Positions 12,001 through 23,200 of a stretch of 64,000 nt of DNA are shown one piece after another. Source of the stretch: Eublepharis macularius (Eukaryota > Chordata > Lepidosauria > Squamata > Eublepharidae); the NCBI RefSeq assembly GCF_028583425.1, contig NC_072796.1:143787464-143851463 (forward strand). The letters are read 5' to 3'. A program made the translations under genes and the position numbers. The first letter of the stretch is position 1. Each line of letters opens with the position of its first letter. The notes beneath the pieces were generated by a model. That model was given only the letters and a program-made list of their open reading frames with translations. It ran no database searches and had not been told where the DNA came from.

Positions 12001-12543
12001 AGACTGGCAAGATACCTGAGAGGTACTGCACAACTGAAGCTCAAGCTACCAGCAAGCGACAATCCCAGACTAGTGGGATTCATGGATGCTAACTGGGCAG
12101 AAGACATCACAGACAGAAAGTCTACCAGTGGACGAGTATTCTTTTATGGTGGAGGAGCAATCAGTTGGACAAGCAGAAAGCAAGACCTAGTAGCGGCATC
12201 AACTACAGAAGCTGAATACATATCAGCAGCAGAAGCATGCCAAGAACTCAAGTGGATTCTACAACTATTAGAAGACTTTGGGATAAATGAACCCAAACCT
12301 ATACAACTCTTTGAAGATAATCAATCTTGCATAAAGCTTGCAAATACAGAAAGAATTGGATCAAGAACCAAGCACATTGACATAAAGAATCACATTGTGA
12401 GAAATATGCAAGAAGAAGGGCTTGTTGAGCTACAGTACTGCCCTACAGAAGAAATGACAGCAGACATCCTCACCAAGCCACTTGCCAAAGAGAAATTTCA
12501 AAGTCTACGTGAAAGATTGAACTTTGTGGACTTTGTACACTAG
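9091..12543 (+). CDS. pol: copia gag C-terminus plus pol polyprotein (protease, integrase, RT, RNase H)
   Basis: Open for 1,150 codons after the stop. The residue numbers here count from the ATG at 9112. A CCHC zinc knuckle (CSVCRKKGHLKEDC) is at 60-73. The aspartic protease motif reads DSACTNH near 133, where DSG is usual. The integrase has an HH-CC zinc finger (RRLGH, then CVCC) and a DDE triad at D331, D394 and E430, with the D-35-E spacing intact. The RT carries CKWIFKTK and the YVDD box at 826-829. RNase H has D992, E1035 and D1069. The frame closes with TAG 14 nt before the 3' LTR. No other stop or frameshift is visible, so the enzymes look intact apart from the altered protease triplet. 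Confidence 0.93.
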   Translation, partial: DEDLAIILLSSLPQSYASIVHVLEMRENLSLNYVLARLQEESFSKLDHISEPRELALRVSSRSDFSCSVCRKKGHLKEDCWFRDSQRVIKPPRWTGTKGFRNANAAIKSPNADGQRKSRSDKNCLNVGKNDQSICKWAIDSACTNHLCNNEKFFNEMNESPDKLYTANGEALTARGQGTVSACCALPSGQTREVQITDCLYVPELKSNLISVSAMAKRGIETVFKGEKCFISNEGELIAQGTLEDGLYMLDCSEGTVNLIEKCTHKNCTSLIHRRLGHANMDYIYQLERQNLTNDLQMRKCPDAEKCVCCIQAKGTRPSFTKQSEKQTTRPLELIHSDVCGPMGTVTPSGSKYFLTFTDDFSRFTVIYLLKEKSQVLEKFKMYLAMVQNRFQRKPMAIRTDNGGEYVGKEMTSFLAAEGIEHHLTVPYTPELNGIAERKNRSLTKMCRSMLQETQLPQKYWGEAINTAAYLQNMLPTKGASSTPFELWYNRKPNVRHLRVFGSKAYTYVPKEKRSKMDLRTEAGIFVGYALGCKGYRILNPETDTVKIRHVVHIDEEEKASKPDTRESAPKEADAAQQPEIVQLWDLTETQETPAEPTEREGEAEPSVRRSDRANKGVPPLKFSYLAKTEAVPEPSSWEDIEGMPAREAEKWRTAAKEEIDSLIQNKTWILTELPPGKRTVGCKWIFKTKLDADGEVQKYKARLVAKGYSQKYGEDYDETFAPVVKYTSVRTLLSIAAARKMHVEHLDVKTAFLHGELEEDVYMTQPPGFEQSKDRGLVCKLQKSIYGLKQAARAWNQKLNQMLIKEGFKQGGAERCLYSRKKDNKWTFILIYVDDILLCYEDQQDCDEIIQHLNQEVEVKRLGNVSFYLGVQIEREEDGSYLLNQKQKIMDFLDYMDMKDGKPTCTPMETDFLKQNGNNEPLRNIKVYREAIGKLLYISTVTRPDIAAAVGILCRKSASPSVNDWQAVKRLARYLRGTAQLKLKLPASDNPRLVGFMDANWAEDITDRKSTSGRVFFYGGGAISWTSRKQDLVAASTTEAEYISAAEACQELKWILQLLEDFGINEPKPIQLFEDNQSCIKLANTERIGSRTKHIDIKNHIVRNMQEEGLVELQYCPTEEMTADILTKPLAKEKFQSLRERLNFVDFVH

Positions 12544-12548
12544 ACATT

Positions 12549-12557
12549 GAGAAGGGG
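12549..12557 (+). promoter_or_regulatory. Polypurine tract of copia element
   Basis: GAGAAGGGG abuts the TGTTAG start of the 3' LTR, the expected site of plus-strand DNA priming. Confidence 0.8.
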
Positions 12558-12901
12558 TGTTAGAAATAGCAATGTCTGGTGTCCTGCAGCAGCAAGAAGT
12601 AAGAAGAGCCTACCACGCAGGGGGCAGCAAGGATCACTTAGTTAGGACAGTGAGAGTAGCACCTCTCTTGTTTCCTGGGGGTCATTTCCTTGTCTTGTCT
12701 CCTATTGGGCTAAACAGGGCAAGATCCTGCTTCTTCTCTCTCCTGCCACACTTCTTCTCTGTCTCTGCAAGATGTAGTCAGATAGCTAGGATCTATCTCT
12801 CCCCCTTTCCTTCAAGTATGTAACTTCCTCAAATAAAGCTTTTGCCTCTCTGACCAGCTCGGCGTTTAATTCCGCAGCGTAGTTTAACACTCGCTCTAAC
12901 A
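12558..12901 (+). repeat. 3' LTR of copia element
   Basis: 344 bp, the same length as the 5' LTR, with five substitutions and no indel. AATAAA lies at 12832-12837. It is immediately preceded by the polypurine tract and followed by the GTGAA target duplication. Confidence 0.95.
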
Positions 12902-12962
12902 GTGAAGCCCATCAGTACATGCAAGTGTTCCCAGTGGGCCAAATAGCGGCTCCCCCTCTGTG

Positions 12963-13005
12963 GGTGTGTGTGTGTGTGTGAGTGAGAGAGAGAGAGAGAG
13001 AGAGA
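12963..13005 (+). repeat. GT then GA dinucleotide repeat
   Basis: Compound microsatellite about 60 bp downstream of the copia 3' LTR. Confidence 0.9.
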
Positions 13006-16000
13006 ATTGTTGAGGGTGCAGCTGAATGCCCCCATGTCGCTCCCCCCCCCTGTCTGCATTCCCATTACCTGGCAAAAGGTTGGTGCTCCCAAGTCCCACC
13101 CTGGCTGGAGTCACAGCCCTTGCCAGGAAGGGTCTTGTCACCTGCTGCCATTGCCTCTGCCAATGGAAATATGGGATTGTGGGGATGTTGGACTGGCCAC
13201 GCTTCCTTTCTTGTGTGTGTCCCGTGCCCAAAAGGAAACCAGCTGCAGCCAGGGGCTCAAAGCCACCTCTGCAGAGATCCTTGGAGTATGCCTGCTTGGG
13301 AGGAAAGGGGCTCCCCGCTCTCTCGGACTGAACTTCTGCAGGTACGTGCGGGCAGCATGATCTCAGGGCCACGTGGGCCGCTGACGTGTGTCCAAATCAG
13401 TGGCTGCCAGCCACGGGGGGGGGGGGGGTCAGGGCCACAGCACTCCATGACTGGGAGAGGTCAGTGGGCTCATTAGGGACTCTGACTGGCATGGGCGCTA
13501 TGCGAGCATCAGAGCCTGGTCGAGGGGTGTTTCTTCATACGTTCCCTCCGCAGGACAGCCATGAGATGCCATCTAGCATTGCTGGCATTGTGGTCTCCAG
13601 AGGGCTCTCCTGAGGGTTACTCTTCACGTTACGTTTTTTTTAAAAGACAGAACTCGTTCTGGTCATCTCGGCTGTGGACCCAGAAAGATTATGCTCAGTC
13701 ATGAGGCTTCTGTACAGCTCAGTAGAGAAGCGGGCTCCTAGGGGAAGAGAGGAACGGGGTGATTCCTGGCCTGCAGATCTTGATTACCGTACAGCTCCCA
13801 TGCTAATACAGTGAAAGAACAAACAAAAGTTTGTGTGTGTGTTTGTGTGTGTGCGTGTGTGAGAGGAAACGGCAGTTCTGCAGAAACTGCAAAGGGAAGT
13901 CCAGTGGAGATTCTCCACCAACACCATGGGTGTTCAAGTGTTTGCAGAGGCAAAAAGTGCAGAACAAAGAATCGCCGTCATGTGAAAGCAGCCCCAGACA
14001 GAAACGTTGGAAAGAAATTCAAGTTTGAGAGGTTTCGTTTCCGTGGTTCGACAGCGCAGTCGCAGATCTACTCTGGCTCCTACTGAAGTTTACTCAGTGG
14101 GCTTATTCCCAGGAAAGTGTCTTTAGGAATCCTGGGTGGTTGCTCCCACTGAAAGTTCTGTTTTATCTTTTGAGGCCCGTTCTTTTTGTCTAAATTATTT
14201 ATGCTACCTTTGATATGTGTACATCATTATTATTATATTTTGAGTTTATGCTTAGTTATTATATAAAATGAATTAGAACTTTTAAAAAAAGTTCTTCCTC
14301 TGGACCCTGCGGTGTTCTTTTCTCTATGGCATTACACCTCACAAGTTCCTCCTGTATCTTTCCTTGGCAATGCTGAATTTTGCATGTTTTAGTTGGGTTG
14401 GCAGAGTGGGCCCAGGGGTGATACTCTCTGATGCTTCCCCATTCACCCCTGGGAGGGCCAGCGGCTGCCTTTTCTTCGTTCAGCATCGCGGGAGCCTCGT
14501 TCAGCCTTCCCCATTCTGGGCTGAAGTTGAATCATTTTGCACAGCTTGCGAATAAGCCCCCCGCCCCCCGCTTCTGGACCTGTCCGAGTGGTGCTTGCTT
14601 GGGGCGTCCTTCCTTTTCAACAGTAATCGTCATGTCAGTTCTCCAAAAGTGATTCTGGGTGGCCCACATCACACCTCACCATTGGCTGGATGGCTTTTGT
14701 GCGCTGTCTGGCACCTGGTCAGCTTTCAGGCTGGCCACTGGCACCTCGGCCAAATATGTGATACATGTGAGTAGAGAAGGGCTTGGCGCTTCATAGCGGA
14801 GCCAGAGGAATTGGCATTCTTCTGTTTGCTGTAGTTGTATTGATGTTTTGCAGTCCTTGGAGCTTATGGAGTCGATTGTAAATTTGCTATGGCCAATGGC
14901 TAATTGCAATAAACTTACTGCTACTACCAAAAAAATGCACAAAACAGTAAAACTTTGCAATGAACCCCAAATGGCATTGCACACTAACATGCCGACTGCT
15001 CAATGGCTACCAGTCACTAGGCAGCGCTCTGGAGAAGGAGCGTCCATTTTATCCAAGGCAGAGAGCCTCCCGGGTGTCCAGGGCGAAGGAGGCAGAGCTG
15101 AGGGCAACTGCCTCTTCCCCCAAGGAGGGGAACAGGCCGGCAGACGCGGGAAAGGGACTCGGGATCAGCCACCAGCCGGGATGCAGCACTCCAGACAGCC
15201 GTTCTCTAGCAATCTCCGTTATTAGTTAAGGGCCTTAATTGGCACGCGGACTAGGACTTTCCAAGGCTGCCTCTGGAGTCTGGTGCTGCCCTGAAGGGAA
15301 GGTGGTCAAAGAAAAAGTTCCACAATGCCGGGCCCTAAAGCAGACCGGCAAAGCGAGGTGCAAGCCTCACGTCCAAACTGGAGATCCTTCTGCTAATGTC
15401 CCATATGCATACCACGCTGTCTTTATCATGGTAATTAAAGAGGCTGCTAAATAATTGCACTCATTAGAATAAGTAATGGAGGGAAAGAGATGCCATTCAG
15501 AAGAACAAACAAAAAGCAGGTAGAACCTCTCCTCTGTTAAAAGGCACCTGCGGAGGGCCTGTCCTGTCCACGCAGGCCTCTGAGAGCCAAGCTCACCCTA
15601 AGGGGTTTTAACAAGCTAAGTCTCGGCACATAATGCAGGGGCCTATTCAGCTCAGAAAAGCAAGGGGAGACGTGGCCTCCTGCCTTCCCCATCTTTCCCC
15701 TGAGCTAGAATGGCCCTGATGGGGAGTTAAAGGCGTGAAGGGGAGGAGGTGGGATCCGGCACAAAATCAGCTAAATTGGCTTTTAAAAGCGACATTCCCA
15801 GAAGCTGCTGGGGGAACCCAGACTCACCTCGTTACCAAATGTATTGTGGAGTTTGGCCCTGCGATCCCCCTCTCATTCTGTGGACCGGGGGCCAGCGCCA
15901 CTGACTTGCCCAGGCTGCACAGACAGCTTTCGTGGCAAAGACGGGGGGGCACCCAGATTGGACCTCACCGGCTCTGGTAGTAGGCCCCGTGCCACTTCAG

Positions 16001-17684
16001 ATCATCACCTGAACTCTCCCAGGAGAAACGACAGCCCGCCCTCCCACCAGCTGAGAGGTGAGAAGGCCAGGACAGAGCCCCAGTCCTGGAGGGACACTCA
16101 TGCCTCAGAATTCTGTTTGGCAGTTGCACCCCGGAATGCCTCAGCAAGCAGCGCCTGAGCTGTCCCGGCAAGATCCGCTGGTTAGGAGGAGGAAACAGGC
16201 CTGGCCGGTTTGGAGTTCAGCTGAGCAGGACAAAGCAGGCAAGCATCCCAGACTTCTTTTGTGGTGTGAAGAATCAGTATGCAGATAACACTCCTGTCAG
16301 CTGGGTTTCCACATTGTTGTCTGTATTCTACATTTCCTTCAGAATGAAACCAATTGAGAGTATTTGTTTTGGGCTTCAAAAGACTTTCTGGGCTATTTCA
16401 CCCCATGAACCGGCCATTTTAAGCACGTTGTCCGGTTTACCTGAGAAAGGAGGTGGGGATCGGGTCTTCTTTACCTCACGGACACGCACAGACCTACGTT
16501 CAAGGGGAGAATTATCGGTTGGTCTAGGTCAATCGATTCTAAGACCAAATGACTCTAGGGGGCGAACAGGGCTTCCAGCTCCACAAACTTCATTGAAATG
16601 ATGAGCCAGAGCAGTGCAAGAACATGGGGGAGGGAAGAGCGGGTTGCCTCCCAAGGATGTCGCTCCGCATCGCATGCATCGCGCTCCTGGGCATATACGG
16701 TGGCTTCGGTGCGAGTTCCCTCCAGGTCATAAGGATGGAGGAAGCCCTTGCCTGCCATGGAGCTCATGTGCGCCTCGTGCCCCTGCACCTGCTCAGGGAA
16801 GAGGGCTGCATTAGAGAGGGACGCCAAGGCTGTGCCAGGCAGGGTTAGGGGCATCCGTGCGGCACCCTGTTCACATCATAACTGAGTGGCCAGTGGCACC
16901 TGGAGCTCCCCACTCCCAGCCAGGCATTTTAAGCATCAGGCCGCACAGGCTCTCGGCAGCAGTCTTTCGTCCTCGGGGTGCTGCTGTGGTGCTTTCAGAC
17001 GGTGAGACGTCCATGGTTGCCACAGGTGCCTGCGGCAAAGGCCAGTGGCTTTGTTGCCTACTCTCTTGTCACAGCTGAGCAGAACAAATCAGCCAGCAAG
17101 AGGGCTTTGGCGGGTGGCCCAAGAAAAAAGGGGCACGTGGCGCTTTGAGGATGACGGGAAACAGTTTCAGACCATTATTCTGAATGCTCAGTGAGCAGCG
17201 CAAGAATTCGAATCGACAAAGCAGGCGTGCGGGTCAGCAAGAGCCTGCTGAGGGAGCCTGGCCTCCTTCTTGGCACCTCTGGAAGCAGATGCTCACAGGC
17301 GGGGCTCACCCCTGCAGGCCCTTCCGCCCTGCCCTGACCGGCTGCAATGAGGCCGGCAGCCCTCAGCTTAGTTGCTGGGGTCTTATGTGAAGAGAGGGAG
17401 AGTCCTTCACGATGTCCATCTCAGGCCAGGGAGGACTCGGAAGGTTCATACCAGCAAGCGCCTCGGGGACAGACAGAACTGCCCAGGGCCTTTCCCAGTC
17501 TTGACCAGAGGAGCTTCTGCCTTTCTTTGCAGACAGGCGGTATATAGGGATATATATTTAAAAAAACAAACCCCATCTTCTCCGCTGCATGCTTCCAAAG
17601 TGGCTTACAATAAAAAACAAATGACTTCATTTATACCCCACTTGTCTACCCCAAAGGGACCCAAAGTGTCTTAAAAATGCCCTC
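13006..17684. other. Intergenic, nothing recognised
   Basis: Contains a TG run at 13,833-13,860 and a G run near 13,418. No coding frame with motifs and no clear repeat boundary. Confidence 0.5.
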
Positions 17685-17930
17685 TTCTCTGTGATTGTTG
17701 TGAGGATAATAATAACACACTTTGTAAACACTCTGAGTAGATGTTAAGTTGTCCTGAAGGTTGGAATATAAATCAAATGTTGTTGTTATCTTTATCCTCA
17801 CAACAACCCTGTGAAGTACGATAGTTTGAGGGTTGCTCAAGGTCACGCAGCAAACTTCCATGGCAGGGTGGGGCTTTGGACCTGGGTCTTCTGAAGTCTT
17901 AGCATGACTCTGAAAGCCACAGGATGGTGG
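17685..17930. mobile_element. Two facing SINE fragments
   Basis: The 3' half of a plus-strand copy (TTGTTGTGAGGATAATAATA to AATATAAATCAAATGTTG, to about 17,795) abuts a minus-strand copy (CCTCACAACAACCCTGTGAA to about 17,930, ending in the tRNA-like head complement). Two separate insertions or a rearranged pair. Confidence 0.6.
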
Positions 17931-19584
17931 TTTAAGAAGAATATTAAAACATTCCAATTTACAAGCAGTTCAAAACAATATCAAAATCAGGTATCAGCAG
18001 AAATAAAATCAACCAACATCAACCCCAAACCCTGGTCCGGCCAGGTGCCAGGTGCCAGGTGATCCAGCAAGAGGAGGAAGTTCCTCAAATGCGGCGCCAC
18101 CACGAAGGAAGCCCCGTCCCTGGCAGCCAGCCTTCGTCCATCAGGAGGGAGAGGGGCACACAAAAGAGGGCTTTAATTGACAGGATGGCCCCAAAGGGTG
18201 CAGGGCTTCCCTGATCCTCCCCAGCACTTCTGGAAGTGAAGAGGCCGTCCCTGCTGAGAGGGCTGGCCAATCGAAACAGCCTCCAGAAGATTTTGTCTCT
18301 AAATAATGCTGAGCAAGCTCATGTGCAATATTGATTTAATGATTTATTTACATTATTTATAATCCGCCACACTCTCTGTAGCAACATCTTTATCCTTTCA
18401 TCACTCACGAATGGAATCACCTTTGCCTAGGCTATAGAAAATATGGTCAAAATAAATCTAAATTAAAGAGAAAGGAGCTTAGAGACAGGGTGACGGGCTA
18501 TTTTACACCCAAGGAAAGCTTGTATGGGAAAGTACAGCATTGCCTGTCAGGAGAAATGTGAAGTGCTATGGCCGAATTCTGACATCCTTACGCTTCCCTC
18601 ATTTTTTGACCTCAGCAAGGATGCCCGAGAGCATGAGCAAAGTACCTTTTGCCTGCGCCAGTGCTCAGTCGCCCTTGGCCTTGTGTGAGGGGTCCCTCCC
18701 CAGAGACTCTCCTTGTCCACGCCTGCGGGAAGAAGGGCCACGGGCCAACTGTTCCCTGTATTCGCTCTTCCATTCCCCGCCTGACACAGCTCTAGTGTGG
18801 AACTGTTTGTGGATCCCGAGCAGGGTTTGCCTTCCGGAAGACATGGGCTGTACAAAATGTTCCAGAGAGAAAGCACTGGCAGGAGGAATCAGTCCCTTCT
18901 CTGCCACATTGGGGGTTGGTTTTTCCGTTTGGGCCACTGAGTGCCCCCGTGAGTGAGTCTGCCTGCTCATCACGCGCTCTGACAGAAGGACGTGTTCTGC
19001 TGGACTCCTCCTCACAGGAAGCCCTGTCGTCATCTTTCTGCCCAGCTTGCCTTGTTGGATGAACAGGCTAATTGGATTAATGACCGTGAAAAGTACACAA
19101 CACGGCCAACATGGTTACTTGCCACTTAAATTTTCTGGTAGCCAGTTTATTCCTCATGTTGTTTCACTTTACATTACAAACACACAACTGCCAGGACACA
19201 AGGAAACTGAGCATGTGCAGGGTGCCTTTCAGCTGTGACAGCATTCACTGAAGGAACTGGTGTGCAGAGGAACTGGCCATGCTCAAAGCAGCCATGGGTG
19301 CTCCCTTTGTCTGTGAGTGCAGGCAGACTGCAAAATGCCTGTCCATCTTCCTCAACCCCTGGAACCCCTCGTGTCACATGGACTGAACCCTACTCCAGCA
19401 GTGCATCCTACCACAGCCCAAAACCACTCTGCTTAAGCTCACTGGCTTTGCTTTCCTCAGATCCAAGGAGGAGGAGGAGGAGGAGGAGAAATGAATATTT
19501 TGCCACATTGTAGCAAGTTGATTAAATCCCCTTTTTTTAAGTGAAAGACACTCTGCACATGCTCAGAGGCATTGTTTCCTGAGA
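17931..19584. other. Intergenic, nothing recognised
   Basis: A GGA run at 19,466-19,490 precedes the fold-back repeat. Text near 18,340-18,400 (ATGATTTATTTACATTATTT) resembles a LINE 3'UTR tail. Confidence 0.45.
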
Positions 19585-20140
19585 TCCACATAGATCCAGA
19601 GGAGTTAGCCGTGTTAGTCTGTAGTCGCAAAATGGCAAAGAATCCAGTAGCACCTTTAAGACTAACCAACGCTTTCGAGAACCACGGATGTATCTGACGA
19701 AGAGAACTGTGGTTCTCGAAAGCTTATGCTACAGTAAAGTTGGTTAGTCTTTTTTTTTTAATAATATTTTTTATTGTTTTCCAACACATATATACAAACA
19801 TGAGACAGTTATCATTTTACTTGTCGATATCTATTATCTATTTCTTTTATATTCCACCTTATTACATCAATTGTGAGCTCTATTACGTCATTATACAGTT
19901 AATCTTAGTATCATATTTATGTTCACTGGTTATTGTTATTTGTCATCCATTTGCAGAAGGGTTCCCATGGTACAGAGAGATCTTCTTCCCCTTGCCCTTT
20001 CATTAACAATGTTAATTTATCCATTTCCGCCGTCTCCATTACCTTCGTTATTAATTCTTCTTGCTGGGGGGCTCTTTGTTGTTTCCAATAGGTTGCTAAT
20101 AAGATTCTAAAAGTTGGTGAGTCTTAAAGGTGCTACTTCT
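19585..20140. repeat. Fold-back interspersed repeat interrupted by an L1 insertion
   Basis: GGAGTTAGCCGTGTTAGTCT, AGACTAACCAACGCTTTCGA and GAACCAC on the left are mirrored by GTGGTTCTCGAAAGC and AAGTTGGTTAGTC on the right, so the repeat is largely palindromic. The right arm is split by 19,751-20,109 and resumes as GTGAGTCTTAAAGGTGCTAC. Related copies lie at 24,940-25,020, 27,105-27,200, 49,065-49,255, 58,205-58,385 and 63,525-63,665. Confidence 0.7.
19751..20109 (-). mobile_element. L1 3' end insertion with 15-bp target duplication
   Basis: Starts with an oligo-T run, which is a poly(A) tail on the minus strand. It ends at a copy of AAAGTTGGTTAGTCT (19736-19750) seen again with one change at 20110-20124. 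The minus strand resembles the C-terminal end and AT-rich 3'UTR of a vertebrate L1. About 359 bp, strongly 5'-truncated. Confidence 0.7.
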
Positions 20141-22728
20141 CTGCCACTTTGAGATCCACATGAAATCAATAGTTTGTGAACCGTGACTGGTCCTGTGGAA
20201 GACATCACACCGTGCCATTTCCTGGGACAGATCCTACCATGTGAAGTGACTGTTGTCACGGCCCAAAGACACTCTATACATGCTCTGAGGCATTGTTTCT
20301 TGAGGTCATGGCTGCTGCTTAACATGCATAACAGATAAACAGGCAAATGGGACCTGCTGCGCCAGTGCCCAACAGAAAGCCCCTTCATGTGGTAAAATCT
20401 GCCAACTGGCAGTTTTTATTGGTTTGTGCGATAAAACTACCACCCTGCCTGAGGCACTTCTGCCTGCCTTCAAGTGGCAAAATCGGATCAGAGTGGCTGT
20501 TCTTGTCACTACAACCAGCAGCGGTTTTGTTGCTGCATTTTTCACCACGTAAAACTTCCAAACAGTCTTTAAAGACAGTGCCGGTGGTCGGGGCACCCCC
20601 ACTCTCTCTAGAGCCACTGTGGGGCCAGCCAGGAGCCCTGGGAGGCGGCCGCTTTCTGGCCATGGCAGGAGCCCTGGGGCCACTCACTCAGGGAGGGGCC
20701 ATAACACTGACATGGCCCAGCAGAGGGCAGCAACCAGGAAGGCAATGACAGGGTTAAAACAGGGAGGGAAGGGGCTGGATTTGGGGGAGCCAGGAAGCCT
20801 CCTGCTTAGGCTGACCTTGAAATGCAACTGAGGACAGACCCCCCCTCCTGGCTCAGGCAGGGGGGGGCTGGGGGGAGGGGGGGACTGGCCTGACTCTTGA
20901 ACCCCCTCCCCGTTCTGGAGCTGAGGCCTTGGAAGGAGCAGGCAAGTGGCCCGATGGACTCCTAGAATGGAGCAGAGTGTTGCAGGCACCACCCTTTAGA
21001 GCACACGGCAATAGGCCCATCTCGATAGGACCAGTGCATGGACAAACATCTGGGTTGCCAGGTCCAGGTTGGGAAATTCCTGGAGATTTGGGGAGTGGAG
21101 CCTGGAGAAGGCAGGGGATGAGGAGGGAAGGGACCTCGGCATGGCATAATGCCATACTGTCCACCCTCCAAAGCAGCCATTCTCTCCAGGGCAGCTGAGC
21201 TCTGTGGCCTGGAGATGAGTTATAATTCCGGGGGATCTCCAGCTACCACCTGGAGGCTGGCAACCCTAATAACCATGGCCAAGCTATGCTCCTCTAGCAC
21301 AAGCCGTGGCTGGTATAAAATCTAAAGCTGGGCAGAAGCACTTACGTGCCACAGAGGAGACCTGAACCCTGCAGTGGTCACGGGCCTGCTCCTCCAAGGG
21401 GACGTGCCTGTATTCAGGGCAGGCTGACATCTTAATCTGGGATTGACATAATCCCCAGCCAGCGGCGTTTCAGGCTTGTCTTGGATTAAGGTTTGGTTTA
21501 TTGGCTCGGATCCAGTCCCCGCCCCCCATGGGCAGAAGCAGCTGAAGAGAGAATCAGAGTGGGCTGTGCTCTGTGTACTGGTGGGGCTGCCCTACAAATC
21601 CCCATGCAGGCCTCTCTCAGGGGGACGGCAAACAGCACGCAGGGCAAGAGAGGCCCTTGCAGGTGCACCCAGGATGTGCCAGGGACCCAAACAGCCTCCT
21701 TCCGAAAGAGGTTGAACAGGCAGGAACCAATCCCTAGCCAGGCGGATTCCGCAGTCATCAGTAGTAGACGTGCAAAGCGAGGCCGATTAGTTGTGTTACC
21801 TACCAGTTACCTTGCAGGTCCTTCTGTTAAAGAAGTCATACAAAAACTGCTTTGCCTGATCCTTTCCTCAGTTGCACAGGTTTTCTTCTGAGACAGCAGC
21901 AAAGTTTGTCTGTAAGAGATAAAGGACAGAGGAAGGCTGACTGCACACTGGACCCTGTGTTTGGGGCCCAGCAGTACCTGTCAGTCTATGGAAACAGGAT
22001 ACGTTGAAGTTGACTCCCACCCCTTGCAGCAAGAAATCCAAGCTCTCTTGAGTCAAAGGTTCTTTAATGAGAAATCATAGTTCCAGCATACATATGTCCA
22101 TAGGTTACACAGAGGCAAGTAAAAGCATCTGGCTGTACACAGGTCTCTTGTCGAGAATGACGTACTGAGTGCTTGTTACAGTATATCTATCCCTCTACAC
22201 AAGCCCCCCACCCTCGGTGCCCATCCAGCTGGGTACAGTCAGTGGGAGAGAAGGAAGGGGCTGTCCCAAGGCCGCTGCGGTGAGCCACCTCAGATAAGAG
22301 CTCAGCCGTCCCGGGAACTAGACGGCAACTGTGGAAAACAGACACATGAGGCTATTGCAGCATACTCAGAGTAGGCAATATGGAGGGACTGTGGGCAACA
22401 CACCTGACAGTACCTGCCGCTGCATTTGTTCAATGGTGCTGCAGCCCTAACCAGGGGCTTGGGACAGCGCCTATGCCCTCTGCTGGCATATCTCAGAGAT
22501 ATGCCACAGTCATCCTGAGATGTGCCAGTGGGAAACCCATCAGACTCCCTGTTTGATGCCTGCCGCTGCTGGTCCGACAGCCCGGCTGGTGGCTGCAGCG
22601 GCCAGAGAGCACCTGGCTGCTCGACTGCGTGGCTGCCCACCCTCTCTTTCCAGCTTAGCTCCTGCCTCATTATCAGCTGTATGCCCAGTACAGTGGTCCC
22701 TCTTGAGGACATGCAGAGACTGGGACTG
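20141..22728. other. Intergenic with one MITE
   Basis: Only the MITE at 21,053 is recognisable. TTCTTTAATGAGAAATCATAG at about 22,060 could belong to an old LTR, but no partner was found. Confidence 0.4.
21053..21272 (-). mobile_element. TA-type MITE
   Basis: Reverse copy: GGTTGCCAGGTCCAGGTTGG, GAAATTCCTGGAGATTTGG, AGCAGCCATTCTCTCCAGGG, CACCTGGAGGCTGGCAACCC then TA. Confidence 0.75.
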
Positions 22729-22856
22729 TTTGGTGTAGTGGTCAGGACTTGTTGTGAGGATAATAAGAACACACATTGTAAAGTGCTCTGAGTGGGCGTT
22801 CAGTTGTCCTGAAGGGCGGTATATAAATCAAATGTTATTGTTGTTGTTATTATTAT
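22729..22856 (+). mobile_element. tRNA-derived SINE with internal deletion
   Basis: The head GTTTGGTGTAGTGGTCAGG runs directly into TGTTGTGAGGATAATAAGAA and the GGGCGGTATATAAATCAAAT tail, so the B-box and body are missing. Confidence 0.7.
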
Positions 22857-22989
22857 GGGGCAGCTCTGCCTGTTCCTCTGCGGCTTGCTGGACTGGGATC
22901 GGATGGGAGAGATTGCCCGACTTGGCTCCAGGGCTGCTGATCTTCAGTAATGGTGCGGATCGCTCTATAAGCTCTGGCTTGCTTTGAAA

Positions 22990-23200
22990 TAACAACAACA
23001 GTGTGTTATGTCGCCTTCTTCTAGACAGGTCAGTGCCCCACTCAGAGCAGTGAACCAATTCTTATCCCCACAATACAGCTGGGCTGAGAGGAGGGGCTGC
23101 CCCGCGGCCACCTGCTGAGCTCACGGCGAGAGTGGGAGTCGAGCCGGCAGAGTGCTTGAGTCACAGCCCTGCCCCTTAACTGCTGTGCCACAGCAGCTCT
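22990..23200 (-). mobile_element. tRNA-derived SINE, second subfamily
   Basis: AACAACAACAGTGTGTTATG tail side, TTCTAGACAGGTCAGTGCCC, and GGGAGTCGAGCCGGCAGAG as B-box complement. Confidence 0.7.

Larger units (their letters stand above)
8204..12901 (+). mobile_element. Full-length Ty1/copia LTR retrotransposon
   Basis: A 4,698-bp element with two 344-bp LTRs (TGTTAG...CTAACA), flanked by a perfect 5-bp duplication GTGAA (8199-8203 and 12902-12906). The domain order gag - zinc knuckle - protease - integrase - RT - RNase H, with integrase before RT, defines Ty1/copia. The LTRs differ at only five positions, so insertion is recent. One in-frame stop interrupts gag. There is no envelope-like frame. 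It sits in intergenic DNA, sense on the plus strand. Confidence 0.97.
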
